In this document: one piece after another, positions 7,438 to 17,400 of the stretch
Layout of the letters: the number at the start of each line of letters is the position of its first letter
How positions within the stretch are numbered: position 1 is the stretch's first letter
Assembly (NCBI GenBank): GCA_024280755.1
Contig: JAJRPN010000031.1
Coordinates: 62,001-126,000, forward strand
Length of the DNA stretch: 64,000 bases
Source of the DNA: Planctomycetota bacterium
GTDB taxonomy: Bacteria > Planctomycetota > Phycisphaerae > Phycisphaerales > UBA1924
Direction of reading: 5' to 3'
Position numbers and translations under genes: made by a program
The notes under the pieces: generated by a model
Told to the model about the DNA's origin: nothing
What the model saw: only the letters and a program-made list of their open reading frames with translations
Database searches by the model: none

Positions 7438-8922
7438 TCAGGCAATTGCCCCATTCATAAAATCTTTGATATCTGTCGGATCTAGCGTGAGTTGTCTATT
7501 TCTCCAAGATTCACTGACAGATGGATCTGATTCGATCAATCGCTCAATTGCAAGAGTTTCTCGGTACTCGCGCGCTTCTGATGCCATTGTCCATTTAACT
7601 TCCATCCCAAGCTCTTTTTCAATTTCATGTCGAATATCTGAAAGCTTCGCTCTGAAGAACTCTTTTCGATGATTGACTTTATTAACCTGACTCATGACAA
7701 AATGCTTGTGCAATCGATTCTCTAGCGCCGGAGCATCATCACTGAGAATCATGGCATGAACATCGAAAGTAAACGGAACACTCGAGTCGCCGAGTTCTTT
7801 CACTCGATCTAACGGTTCAAGCCGCCGCGTTAACCCAATCTTGAACACATCCTCGCCAAACGACCCGATATTCGAAATTATATATACATGCCCTCGGCGA
7901 GTCATCTGAGCCATCGATACAGCCCGTTTGTTTTTATCCTCCGCAGCAAGCAGTTTGTCTTGCAACTCAGCAAGCTGCAATTCATATTCAGCTCTTTGCT
8001 CATCGCTTGCGGCTCTCATTTTGCTTTCTGCCTTAGCCATTGCCTTTTTAAGCACATCCTCTTCTTTCACCGCTTCCTTAACAGCACGCTCGTACTCGCG
8101 TCTTGCCTTCTCCTCTTCACGAATCTGCTCTCGTATTCGCCTTTGCTCTTCTCTCTCGAGCAACTTAAGCTCTTGAGCGATTGCTGCCCACTTCAACTCA
8201 TCTTGCCTTGCTTGATAATATTCCTCTGTAATCCTCGCATTGCGAAACGCTTTTCCGCCGTAATTAACGAGAACAAAAGCATCATGGATTGCCTGTTTCA
8301 ACTTACCCGCATTGTCATGCTTAACTTTGGAGAGAATCGAATCAACTTTGCCGTTAAAAGCATCGAGCACAAAATTTTCTGCCCCCTCTCTCCTGTTGTC
8401 TTCCACATACTCACATTTGGCGGCCATATTTGTTTTGATCAGCAACTTGGTCTGTTTGCGAGCAATCTTCAACTGCTGCCCAGCCTCTTTGTGCTCAAAC
8501 TCTTCAGCCAAATCTTCAATCAAACCTGATGAGGGGATGAGATATTCATCCCCATAGCCATCAATAATATTCTTCATAGAAATCACAGTACTCTGATACA
8601 AATCTGCCTTCTTTGAAATTTTACGAGCCTCGAACTCTATCTCTCCAGCTCTCTGGCGTGCTTCAAGTACAATCTCCCCACCACGCTGATTAGCCGCGGC
8701 TACAACTCGATCTGATTGTTCGATTGACTCGGCTTTCCGAATATCGAGTTCTTTCTCTGCTCGTTCGAACATTACTGCATACTGCTTCTCTTTAGCCGGA
8801 AAAACTGCTTCCAACTCTTCTAGTTGCTTGGTGGTTTTCTTCAGAGATACAAAATTAATCCCCCAGACAACTGCAAAGCACACGCAACTTGTCGAAGCTA
8901 TAAAAAATAGAAACCACGCCAT
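7438..8922 (-). CDS. DUF4041 / GIY-YIG (MUG113-type) nuclease-domain membrane protein
   Basis: A 494-residue protein. It begins with one hydrophobic segment (about 2-25) and a coiled coil (about 28-110). A middle region of DUF4041 type follows, then a highly charged coiled coil rich in E, K and R (about 235-345). A GIY-YIG domain of the MUG113/T5orf172 type is at about 350-435 (GHVYIISN, then FKIGLTRR). The GIY-YIG fold cuts DNA in many families. This combination is found in phages and bacterial accessory regions; the role is not established. The gene is visibly A+T-richer than its neighbours and flanked by a repeat element, which suggests horizontal acquisition. Confidence 0.8.
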   Translation of the reverse strand: MAWFLFFIASTSCVCFAVVWGINFVSLKKTTKQLEELEAVFPAKEKQYAVMFERAEKELDIRKAESIEQSDRVVAAANQRGGEIVLEARQRAGEIEFEARKISKKADLYQSTVISMKNIIDGYGDEYLIPSSGLIEDLAEEFEHKEAGQQLKIARKQTKLLIKTNMAAKCEYVEDNRREGAENFVLDAFNGKVDSILSKVKHDNAGKLKQAIHDAFVLVNYGGKAFRNARITEEYYQARQDELKWAAIAQELKLLEREEQRRIREQIREEEKARREYERAVKEAVKEEDVLKKAMAKAESKMRAASDEQRAEYELQLAELQDKLLAAEDKNKRAVSMAQMTRRGHVYIISNIGSFGEDVFKIGLTRRLEPLDRVKELGDSSVPFTFDVHAMILSDDAPALENRLHKHFVMSQVNKVNHRKEFFRAKLSDIRHEIEKELGMEVKWTMASEAREYRETLAIERLIESDPSVSESWRNRQLTLDPTDIKDFMNGAIA

Positions 8923-9091
8923 ATGTACATCCTCTCAATATTCAAATACTCTAGTACTTCCCCACAGGCACCCTAACAATAGTCAATCATTCTTATTTTG
9001 TCTTCCCCTTCTCCCCATTGACCTCCCCCCCTCCCACGCCTACCATCACGACCCTCCGGATGGAAACCGGCGGCACTCAAGGATTTACACG

Positions 9092-9313
9092 ATGAAAAAC
9101 GATACACACCCTACCTACTACCCATCATGCAAGGTCTACTACAACGGCGAGGTCGTGATGACCGTCGGCGCGACCGTTCCTGAGCTCAAAGTCGATGTTT
9201 GGTCCGGCTCGCATCCGTTCTTTACCGGCAAATCAGCGTTTGTTGACGCTGCTGGTCGTGTTGAGAAGTTCCAGAAGAAGTTCGCAGGCAACTACTTCAA
9301 AGCCAAGAAGTAA
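9092..9313 (+). CDS. rpmE: 50S ribosomal protein L31, zinc-site-poor form
   Basis: A 73-residue protein that aligns along its length with L31: HPTYYPSCKVYYNG at the start, VDVWSGSHPFFTGKSAF in the middle and AGRVEKFQKKF near the end. The zinc-binding form of L31 has a CxxC pair before HPF; here that stretch is WSGSHPF, so only one cysteine (Cys14) remains and this looks like the zinc-independent form. The ATG at 9092 fits the family start. A strong terminator lies 110 bp downstream. Confidence 0.9.
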   Translation: MKNDTHPTYYPSCKVYYNGEVVMTVGATVPELKVDVWSGSHPFFTGKSAFVDAAGRVEKFQKKFAGNYFKAKK

Positions 9314-9422
9314 ATGGTTCGGGTGCCGATCGGCATCTGGGGCTTATTACTCATCGTGCTTTGATCGGCGGTTTTTTACGCCGATTTATACGATCAAAAA
9401 CCGTACAACTCATCGTCCTATA

Positions 9423-9460
9423 CCCAAGATATACCGATTCTTGGGCGTTTTTTTGTTTTT
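9423..9460 (+). terminator. Rho-independent terminator downstream of rpmE
   Basis: CCCAAGA (9423-9429) pairs with TCTTGGG (9439-9445) across a 9-base loop and is followed by CGTTTTTTTGTTTTT. A classical intrinsic terminator on the plus strand. Confidence 0.85.
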
Positions 9461-9813
9461 ACGCTCGAAATTTTGACTCAATCGTGTACAAATGTAACAC
9501 AGGCATATTCTTTGCGTAGAGAATATTGTCGTAGCCGTACGCCAGGGTTGTTTTGGCGGTCTCGGATGCCTGTGGGTCTCTACTACAGGTTGAACCCATT
9601 TTACGCAGCAGAGCATTGCTCTGATCTCCATGAGGGCCTCTTTGACGAGGGTGCAGCATTGGCGATTGGGTCTCGTTGTGCTGTCAGTCAGTTCGTGTGT
9701 CGCACCGGATGCCTTTGGTATCGCGGTGCATGATGTGAATCGCTCGGCGTGTGCACACGCCAATACCAACTGCCCTCCAAAGACGGAGATGCAGATATAC
9801 AAAAGGGAATGCA
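9461..9813 (+). other. Non-coding stretch before the first metzincin gene
   Basis: About 350 bp between the rpmE terminator and the ribosome site of the next gene, with no convincing ORF. It holds several small hairpins (AGAGC/GCTCT near 9611) and a perfect 16-bp palindrome, GGCGTGTGCACACGCC, at 9746-9761, about 50 bp before the start codon. It may be a promoter with an operator, or a structured 5' leader; no known RNA family was recognised. Confidence 0.4.
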
Positions 9814-11523
9814 ATGAACCGCAATCTAGCTCTAATCGCCTGCTCAACTCTCACGATGATCTCGGGAGCTGCTATCGGCGCCCAAGCCAACAACTTTCCT
9901 GATGGCATCGCCAGCCAGCATGAACTGGATATGCAGGATGTTGCCCGCACGATGATCAACTCGCTCCATCCAGACCAACGCATGGCGATCGCCGAGCAAG
10001 GTGGTATTGGTGCCGATGCAGTTAATATGGATCAACTCACGCGTAACTTCGATCAGCGTGGCAACACCAATGTCCCTCACGGCGTCACGGCAACCGAGTT
10101 CCTCGCGATGCTCTTGAGCGATGATGTCCGAAGTGAACTCAACGAAGATCAAATGACAGTGCTCAACACTGTCGCAGCACTTATGGACGAGGGCAAAGAA
10201 ATGCCTTACATGTGTTTCGCACCCGGCACCAGCACCAAGTTTGCTTGGACCATCAACGAAATGCTCGATTACCAGTTCGTCTCAAACGACGGCGCCCGTT
10301 TCCAGCAGGGCAACCGCTGGTCGCGCACTGCGATCGATGGTTCAGGACTGACCCAAGGCGAAGCAACCAATATCACCTACTCCTTCGCACCCGACGGCTC
10401 GTTCATCGGAAACACAGGTTTGGGATCAGGACCATCGACACTCTTCCAATGGCTTGATAATAAGTACGGCAACACCAGCACCTGGCAGGATCTTTTCCAT
10501 CAGGTATTCGATCGTTGGGAAGAACTCACAGGGATCACTTACACCTGGGAGCAAAATGACGACGGCTTTAATATGAGTTCCAGAGTCGGGATCGTTGGCC
10601 TTCGTGGCGATGTTCGCATCTTCGCGTTCAACTTTCCATTCGATGGGAACAATGGCGTCCTCGCATACAACTTCTTCCCGAACGACGGCGACATGGCCCT
10701 CGACGCATTCGACACATTCTACAACCCGGTCGGTTCAAACTCTCTTCGCTTGCGCAATGTTGTTGCTCACGAGCATGGTCACGGTTTGGGCATGGCCCAT
10801 GTTTGCCCTGCAAACGCGACCAAGTTGATGGAACCATTCGTTTCAACTTCATACGATGGCCCACAGCTTGACGATATCCTCAACGGCCAGCGTCACTACG
10901 GCGATCCGATGGAACCAAACAACTCAATCGGTCAAGCAAGTGATCTTGGCACCTATTCCAACTTTGGATTCTTCAACATTGACAATGTCAGTATTGATGA
11001 TAACGGCGAGACTGACTTCTATAAGGTCACACTCACCGAGCGCGCAAAGCTTACATTCATCATCGCACCAAGTGCGGGTGTTTATCAGCAGGGCCCACAG
11101 ACAATGTCATGTAGTTCAGGGAATACAACCAACTACAACAACATTCACAATCTCAAGATTCAGGTCTTCTCAAGCACCGACCTGTTTACCCCAGTCGCTG
11201 AAGCGGATGATAATGGCCTTGGCCTTGGCGAGACTGTCACCTATGATGCAGAAACTCCGGGCGACTACTACATCATCGTGTCATCGACTTCCAGCACCAA
11301 CAACATCCAACGCTACATCGCGAGCATGGTCATCGCATCGTTGCCACCTGTTGTTTGTCCTGCAGACATGAACGGCGACGGCGAACTCAACTTCTTCGAT
11401 GTCTCCGCATTCCTCAATGCGTTTGGCAACATGGAAGCAGCAGCCGACTTCACCGATGACGGCATGTTCAACTTCTTTGATGTCTCGGCATTCTTGAGCG
11501 AGTTCAGCGCCGGCTGTCCATAA
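9814..11523 (+). CDS. Secreted metzincin protease with PPC-like domain and dockerin-like tail
   Basis: A 569-residue exported zinc protease. A signal peptide covers about residues 1-25 (ALIACSTLTMISGAAIGAQA). The zinc motif HEHGHGLGMAH (HExxHxxGxxH) starts at His319 and is followed by the Met-turn KLMEPF. A pre-peptidase C-terminal-like beta domain (about 370-500, starting MEPNNSIGQASDLG) follows. The tail has two Asp/Gly calcium-type repeats (DMNGDGELNFFDVSAFL and DFTDDGMFNFFDVSAFL) between CPAD and a terminal GCP, the duplicated dockerin-like tail of Phycisphaerales exoproteins. Start chosen at 9814: AGGGA lies upstream and the signal peptide begins there. A paralogue follows at 11796. Confidence 0.88.
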   Translation: MNRNLALIACSTLTMISGAAIGAQANNFPDGIASQHELDMQDVARTMINSLHPDQRMAIAEQGGIGADAVNMDQLTRNFDQRGNTNVPHGVTATEFLAMLLSDDVRSELNEDQMTVLNTVAALMDEGKEMPYMCFAPGTSTKFAWTINEMLDYQFVSNDGARFQQGNRWSRTAIDGSGLTQGEATNITYSFAPDGSFIGNTGLGSGPSTLFQWLDNKYGNTSTWQDLFHQVFDRWEELTGITYTWEQNDDGFNMSSRVGIVGLRGDVRIFAFNFPFDGNNGVLAYNFFPNDGDMALDAFDTFYNPVGSNSLRLRNVVAHEHGHGLGMAHVCPANATKLMEPFVSTSYDGPQLDDILNGQRHYGDPMEPNNSIGQASDLGTYSNFGFFNIDNVSIDDNGETDFYKVTLTERAKLTFIIAPSAGVYQQGPQTMSCSSGNTTNYNNIHNLKIQVFSSTDLFTPVAEADDNGLGLGETVTYDAETPGDYYIIVSSTSSTNNIQRYIASMVIASLPPVVCPADMNGDGELNFFDVSAFLNAFGNMEAAADFTDDGMFNFFDVSAFLSEFSAGCP

Positions 11524-11543
11524 ACAATCATCTGTCTGAAAAA

Positions 11544-11588
11544 CAAGAGGGGTCCATGAGCATCACAAGTGTTCATGGACTCTTTTCG
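11544..11588 (+). terminator. Probable terminator after the first metzincin gene
   Basis: GTCCATGA (11552-11559) pairs with TCATGGAC (11573-11580), extended by AAGAG/TCTT, and is followed by CTTTTC. The stem is strong but the T tract short. The remaining bases to 11795 contain only the next gene's upstream region. Confidence 0.6.
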
Positions 11589-11795
11589 TCTATCAAAGGT
11601 GTTCAAGAAAACCGCGACCAGTCCGATAAAGCCAATTTTTTTCTAACAACCGGCCGACCAATCCGTTCTCTCTTGCAGCAGAGTGTGTTATTTGGGCGAG
11701 GACAAAAAGAGTATGACCAAGTGGCAAGTATTGCCTTGAGTATCAGGCAACCTGTGTCATACAATATGTTTACGATTTAAAAAAGGATTCCAAAC

Positions 11796-14378
11796 ATGAA
11801 GTACTCAACGCTGAACTTGCCGTTTATTCTCTTGATGAGTTCCATCGCTGGACAGGCTGTCGCGCACACTACGCCGACGGTTGTCGATCAGTACCCAGAT
11901 GCGATCGCACACCCCGACCAACTCCTCAAGCAAGACATTGCTTCTCGCATGTTCATGATGCTGCCCCAAGGCCAACAAGCAAAAATTGCGCAGGCCGGCG
12001 GCGTTGGATCTCAAGGCTATGCCCCCCCCGTTGCTCCATCGGAGCAAGCTGGAAAGCTCAACCCAAGTGAGTTCCTTGATTCCATATCCACTCCAGAAAC
12101 CAGAGCGAACTTCACCGATGACCAAAATCAAATCATCGACAACATCCTTTCTTCAATAAAACAAGGTGAGCCTGCAACATCCGCAATGTGCTTCGCACCT
12201 GGAACAAACAAAAAATTTGTATATATGACCAGCCAGCTTCTCGGCTATCAAACGGCAAATCAAGATTCGTCTCGGTTTCAACAAAATGATCGTTGGACAA
12301 GCACGGCAACCGATGGCGGCGGGCTAGGCCAAGGTGACCCAACCACACTTACCTACTCATTCGCTCTCGACGGCTCATTTGTTTCGAGCAGCAGTCTGGG
12401 ATCAGGAGCATCGACACTCTTTGCTTGGCTTGATGGTTTGTACCCCGATCGACAAACCTGGCAAAATCTGTTCCACTCAGTATTCCAAGACTGGGAAGAT
12501 CTTATCGGGACGACCTATGTCTATGAACCCAATGACGATGGTGCATTCATTGGCACCTTTGCTCCAGGAATTCTTGGCGTCCGAGGCGATATCCGAATCG
12601 CAGGATACAACTTCCCGCTCGACGGCGACTCTGGCGTGCTTGCATTCAATCGGTTTCCACCCTTTGGTGGCGACATGATCTTTGATGCCTTTGACACATT
12701 TTATGATGATATCGGCAATGGCTCATTCAAGCTCGTTCAGGTCGCATCGCACGAACACGGGCACGGATTGGGAATGAATCATGTGTGCCCAACGAATCAA
12801 ACCATTCTGATGGAACCATTCTTTTCTACTTCATTTTTAGGCCCACAACTCGATGATATACTCAATGGACTACGCCATTACGGAGACATTTCCGAACCCA
12901 ACGACAGTATCGCACAAGCAACGGACTTGGGTTCCATGCTCATTGGCGACGAAGTGAATGCTGACAATCTCGCGATTGACGACAACTCTGATCAGGATTA
13001 TTTCCGCATCACTGTTTCAGAACCTGCACGAGTTGTATTCACAGTTACGCCTGATGCTGGTGTATATGAGCAAGGCCCACAAACCCAGAACTGCGACTCC
13101 GGGGTTCTCACTGATTACAACAGCATTGAAAACCTACAGCTCATTGTACGGAACAGTGATGGGATCAGTATCGCAATCATTAACAGCGGCATCTTGGGTC
13201 AGCCAGAAACAATGGTCTTTGACACACTCGATGCGGGCGACTTCTACTTTGTTGTCGATGGTTCGTTGAATGTAAATAATGTTCAGCGATACCGCCTCAA
13301 TGCTCGTCTAGAAGATCTGACATTCATCGATCCAATCTTTGCGATTGATCCACCAAGCTCTGTTGATCCCGGTCTTGCATTCCAGTTCCCGCTGACTGTA
13401 AATCCATTTATTGACACCGTGATCCCTGGGTCTGAAACACTATTCTATTCTATAGACGGAGGCCCATTCTCGAGCATTCCTCTTGCTGATGATGGTCTCA
13501 ACAGCTACCTCGCGACACTGCCTGCGTTTAGTTGTGATGAATCCGTCAACTTCTATATCTCGATTGATTGGGAAGTTGCTGGCGAAATTACTTTTCCAGC
13601 GGGCGGATCTTCATCGCCAGCACCAGTCAATGTGGGCAGCTTTATCTCAGAGTTTGTTGACGACTTTGAAACAGACCTTGGCTGGACAGTTTCTGGACCA
13701 GTTACTGGTACAAGTTCTGGCCAATGGGAACGCGGCTCACCCGCCGGCTCCGCAAATCGCGGCGACCCTGTCATCGATGCAGATGGCTCAGGGAATGCCT
13801 ACCTCACTGGCAATGCACCAGGCAACACTGATGTCGATGGTGGTCAAACCATCCTTACATCGCCTCAGTACGACCTATCTGGTATTTCAGACGCATGGCT
13901 CTCGTACGCCCGCTGGTTCGACAATACAGGCGCAGGCACCGGTTCGGCACCAAATGAAGATGTATTCACCGTGAATATTTCGAATAACAATGGTGCGAGT
14001 TGGACAAATCTTGAAATCGTTGGCCCTGATTCTGCAGAATCGAAAGGCGGATGGATTACAACCCTTTTCCGTGTGAGCGACTACATCACTCCAACGAATG
14101 CGGTCCGTGTCCAGTTTATCGCGGAGGACTCGCTCAACAGTTCTGTCGTTGAAGCAGGCGTTGATGCCTTCTTGATCTCAAGTGTCTTCTGTGAAGATCC
14201 ACCACCGGCTTGTCCCGCAGATTTCAACGATGATGGGCAGCTTGACTTCTTTGATATCTCGGCATTCCTCATCGCATTCAACGCGGGCGATATCAGTGCC
14301 GATTTGAGCAACGATGGCCTGCTCAACTTCTTTGATATTTCGACATTCTTGCAAGAGTTCACTGCTGGGTGTCCATAA
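11796..14378 (+). CDS. Secreted metzincin protease, long paralogue with extra beta domains and dockerin-like tail
   Basis: An 860-residue paralogue of the preceding protease. It has a signal peptide (about 1-23), the zinc motif HEHGHGLGMNH starting again at residue 319, the Met-turn ILMEPF, and the PPC-like domain (about 370-500). It then gains some 290 residues: an Ig-like stretch from about 510 and a jelly-roll domain from about 620 to 795 (DDFETDLGWTVSGP to SSVFC). The tail repeats the calcium-type pair (DFNDDGQLDFFDISAFL and DLSNDGLLNFFDISTFL) and ends GCP. AAAAGGA lies 8 bases before the ATG. Tandem duplication followed by domain gain is likely. Substrate unknown. Confidence 0.87.
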   Translation: MKYSTLNLPFILLMSSIAGQAVAHTTPTVVDQYPDAIAHPDQLLKQDIASRMFMMLPQGQQAKIAQAGGVGSQGYAPPVAPSEQAGKLNPSEFLDSISTPETRANFTDDQNQIIDNILSSIKQGEPATSAMCFAPGTNKKFVYMTSQLLGYQTANQDSSRFQQNDRWTSTATDGGGLGQGDPTTLTYSFALDGSFVSSSSLGSGASTLFAWLDGLYPDRQTWQNLFHSVFQDWEDLIGTTYVYEPNDDGAFIGTFAPGILGVRGDIRIAGYNFPLDGDSGVLAFNRFPPFGGDMIFDAFDTFYDDIGNGSFKLVQVASHEHGHGLGMNHVCPTNQTILMEPFFSTSFLGPQLDDILNGLRHYGDISEPNDSIAQATDLGSMLIGDEVNADNLAIDDNSDQDYFRITVSEPARVVFTVTPDAGVYEQGPQTQNCDSGVLTDYNSIENLQLIVRNSDGISIAIINSGILGQPETMVFDTLDAGDFYFVVDGSLNVNNVQRYRLNARLEDLTFIDPIFAIDPPSSVDPGLAFQFPLTVNPFIDTVIPGSETLFYSIDGGPFSSIPLADDGLNSYLATLPAFSCDESVNFYISIDWEVAGEITFPAGGSSSPAPVNVGSFISEFVDDFETDLGWTVSGPVTGTSSGQWERGSPAGSANRGDPVIDADGSGNAYLTGNAPGNTDVDGGQTILTSPQYDLSGISDAWLSYARWFDNTGAGTGSAPNEDVFTVNISNNNGASWTNLEIVGPDSAESKGGWITTLFRVSDYITPTNAVRVQFIAEDSLNSSVVEAGVDAFLISSVFCEDPPPACPADFNDDGQLDFFDISAFLIAFNAGDISADLSNDGLLNFFDISTFLQEFTAGCP

Positions 14379-14408
14379 CTCGCCGAGTTTCCCAAACCTG
14401 AATCACAC

Positions 14409-14438
14409 AACCGGGTCATCGTGACCCGGTTTTTTTTA
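14409..14438 (+). terminator. Rho-independent terminator after the second metzincin gene
   Basis: ACCGGGTCA and TGACCCGGT form a perfect 9-bp stem with loop TCG, followed by seven T residues and ATA. Confidence 0.92.
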
Positions 14439-14490
14439 TATTCTACGCAAGTCCTATTCCTTCATCCGCATAATCGGATATAGTCAACGC

Positions 14491-17400
14491 ATGAGCTCGC
14501 CCACCAAACCATCATTAATCGAAACACTCAAGAACGCCGTCCTGATCTGGGACGGCGCGATGGGTACACAAACCCAAGGCTACGAACTCGATATCGAAAC
14601 GGACTATATGGGATGTGAGAACTGCCCCGATGTCCTGTGCCTCTCGCGCCCGGACATCATCCAAGAGATCCACGCCAACTACTACCGCGCCGGCGCAGAT
14701 GTGGTCACGACCAACACCTTCGGTGCCGCGGCCCATACACTCGGCGAGTTTGACCTTGCACATCGCGCCGAGGAACTCGCATTCGCCGCAGCGACCATCG
14801 CACGAAAAGCCGCCGACGAGTTTTCAACGCCCGACAAGCCAAGATTCGTCGCCGGCTCGCTCGGCCCAGGAACCAAACTCATCACGCTCGGCCAGATATC
14901 GTTCGATGATATGCGAGACTCCTACGCCGACGCGGCTCGCGGATTGATCAAGGGCGGGGTCGACACGATCCTGCTTGAAACCTGCCAAGACCTTCTTCAG
15001 ATCAAAGCAGCTGTCGCAGGTATTCGACTCGCAGCAACCCAACTCGATCTCGATCCAGATTCTGTACCCATCTTTGTCTCAATCACGATCGAACAAACCG
15101 GCACCATGCTCATCGGCACCTCAATCGAAGCTGCAATCGAAGCCCTCCGCCCGCTGCCAATCGCATCGCTTGGGCTCAACTGCGCCACCGGCCCAGTCGA
15201 AATGGTCTCGACTGTTCGCACGCTGGCATCCAAGTGGGATCGATTCATCACCGTCATGCCAAATGCTGGTTTGCCTGCACTGGTCAAGGGCGAAACGCTC
15301 TACCCACTCACCTCGCAGGGTTTCCATGATGCGATGGAGATCTTCCTCAGCGAGGGACTCGTCAACGCTGTCGGCGGATGTTGCGGCACAACGCCCGAAC
15401 ACATCAGCTACCTCGCCAAACTCGTCGAAAACACAACCATCGGCGATCGACCGGAGACCACCATCACCCCCGCGTGTTCATCGCTCTACTCCGCTGTTGA
15501 ATATCGCCAAGACGCGTCGTTCCTGATCGTTGGCGAGCGATGCAACTCATCGGGTTCGCGTGCATTCAAACGCCTGCTCGAAGCCCAAGATATGGAGGGC
15601 ATCTGCTCGCTCGCAAAGAACCAGGTCAAAGACGGCTCGCATGTGCTTGATGTCAATGTCGATGTCGCTGGACGCGACGGCCCAACGGATATGCACGAGG
15701 TGATTTCTCGTCTTGTTCAACAGGCAGATGCCCCACTGATGCTCGATTCGACCTCCCCCGAGACCATCGAAGCCGGGCTCAAAGCTGCAGGCGGCAAGTG
15801 CATTATCAACTCGGCGAACTTCGAAGATGGCGAAGAACGATTCGATCAACTCTGCAAACTCACCAAAGATTACGGCGCGGCACTCGTCATCGGCACCATC
15901 GACGAAGATCCAGAAGAAGCGATGGCCCGCACCGCCGATCGCAAGTTTTCCATCGCCGAACGCGCAATCAAACGAGCGACGAGCGTCCATGGGCTCGCCG
16001 AGTCTGATCTGTTTATTGATCCCTTAGTGCTCCCGATTTCTACAGGTTTGGATTCCGATCGACGCAGCGCACATGCACTGATCGAAGGCTCCAAACGCAT
16101 TGTCGAAGCGTACCCGAGCGTCCAACTCACCTGCGGCTTATCCAATGTCTCCTTCGGGCTCAAGCCCGTCTCACGCACGATTCTCAACGCGGTATTCTTA
16201 CATGAACTCGTCCAAGCCGGCATGACGAGTGCCATTGTGCATGCGTCGAAGATTACGCCTTTGAATCGGATTCCTGAAGATCAAAAAAAAGCGGCCCTCA
16301 ACCTAATTTATGACCGACGAGATCCATCCATCGGCGGCACCGGATTGCCAACAGGCATCACCGACACTGGTTTCGACCCGCTCGATTCATTCATCGAACT
16401 CTTTACCGATGCAACCGAAGAAAAAAGCACAACCTCGTTCATGGATCTTGATCTCGAAGATCGGCTCCGCAAACATATCATCGATGGTGAACATGAGTTT
16501 CTCGAAGATTCGCTCGGGGAAGCACGATCGAAATACACGCCTTTGGAGATCATCAACAACCACCTCCTCGCAGGCATGAAAACCGTTGGCGAGTTGTTCG
16601 GCTCAGGACAGATGCAGCTTCCATTCGTGCTTCAAAGCGCGGGCGTGATGAAAAAATCAGTGTCACTCCTCGAACCATTTATGGACAAGGCCGATGCACA
16701 ATCCAAAGGCTCGATCGTGCTCGCAACTGTCAAAGGTGATGTCCATGATATTGGTAAAAACCTCGTCGATATCCTGTTGACCAACAACGGCTTCACCGTT
16801 CACAATCTCGGCATCAAACAAACGATCGACCAAATCTTAAAATCGTTCGCCGAAACCAAAGCCGACGCGATCGGGCTTTCAGGATTGCTCGTCAAATCGG
16901 TCAATGTCATGGAGGACAACCTCCGCGAACTCAATACAAAGGGCATCGATGTCCCCGTGATCCTCGGCGGCGCTGCGCTCACGCGGACATATGCCGAGGG
17001 ACATCTGCGTTCTGTATACAAGGGCGATCTGCTCTACGCCAAAGATGCATTCGATGGTTTAGACACGATGAACGCCATCGTTGCTGGGCAGATCGCACCA
17101 TTACAAGCCGCAGCGGATGAACGCCAAGCCATTCGCAAGGAATCCGTCGCAAAGCTCGAATCAGGAGCCATCGCCACACCAACAGCAACCGCAACGCGAA
17201 CACGCTCGGAGATTGATCGTACGAATCCGGTACCCACGCCTCCATTCTGGGGTTCGACCGTCAACGAGCAGCACAACCTCCGCGACCTGTTCGCCTACAT
17301 CAACCCCACTGCACTGTTCGCGATCCAATGGCAACTCAAACGCGGATCAAAATCGAAGGCCGAGTACGAACAACTCCTCGACGAAGTCGCCCGCCCAAAG

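Noticed and set aside
7888-8529. 213-codon plus-strand frame inside the DUF4041 gene region
   Set aside because: It is the complement of a coiled-coil region rich in Glu and Lys codons, giving an artificial Leu/Ser/Phe-rich frame.
9314-9345. GCCGATCGGC palindrome right after rpmE as a terminator
   Set aside because: The stem is short and not followed by a T run; the clear terminator is at 9423-9460.
11556-11780. 74-codon frame between the two metzincin genes
   Set aside because: It begins inside the terminator hairpin of the first gene and has no similarity to any protein.
14439-14490. Cobalamin riboswitch upstream of metH
   Set aside because: Only about 50 bp separate the previous terminator from the start codon, too short for a B12 riboswitch, and no B12-box-like sequence was seen.
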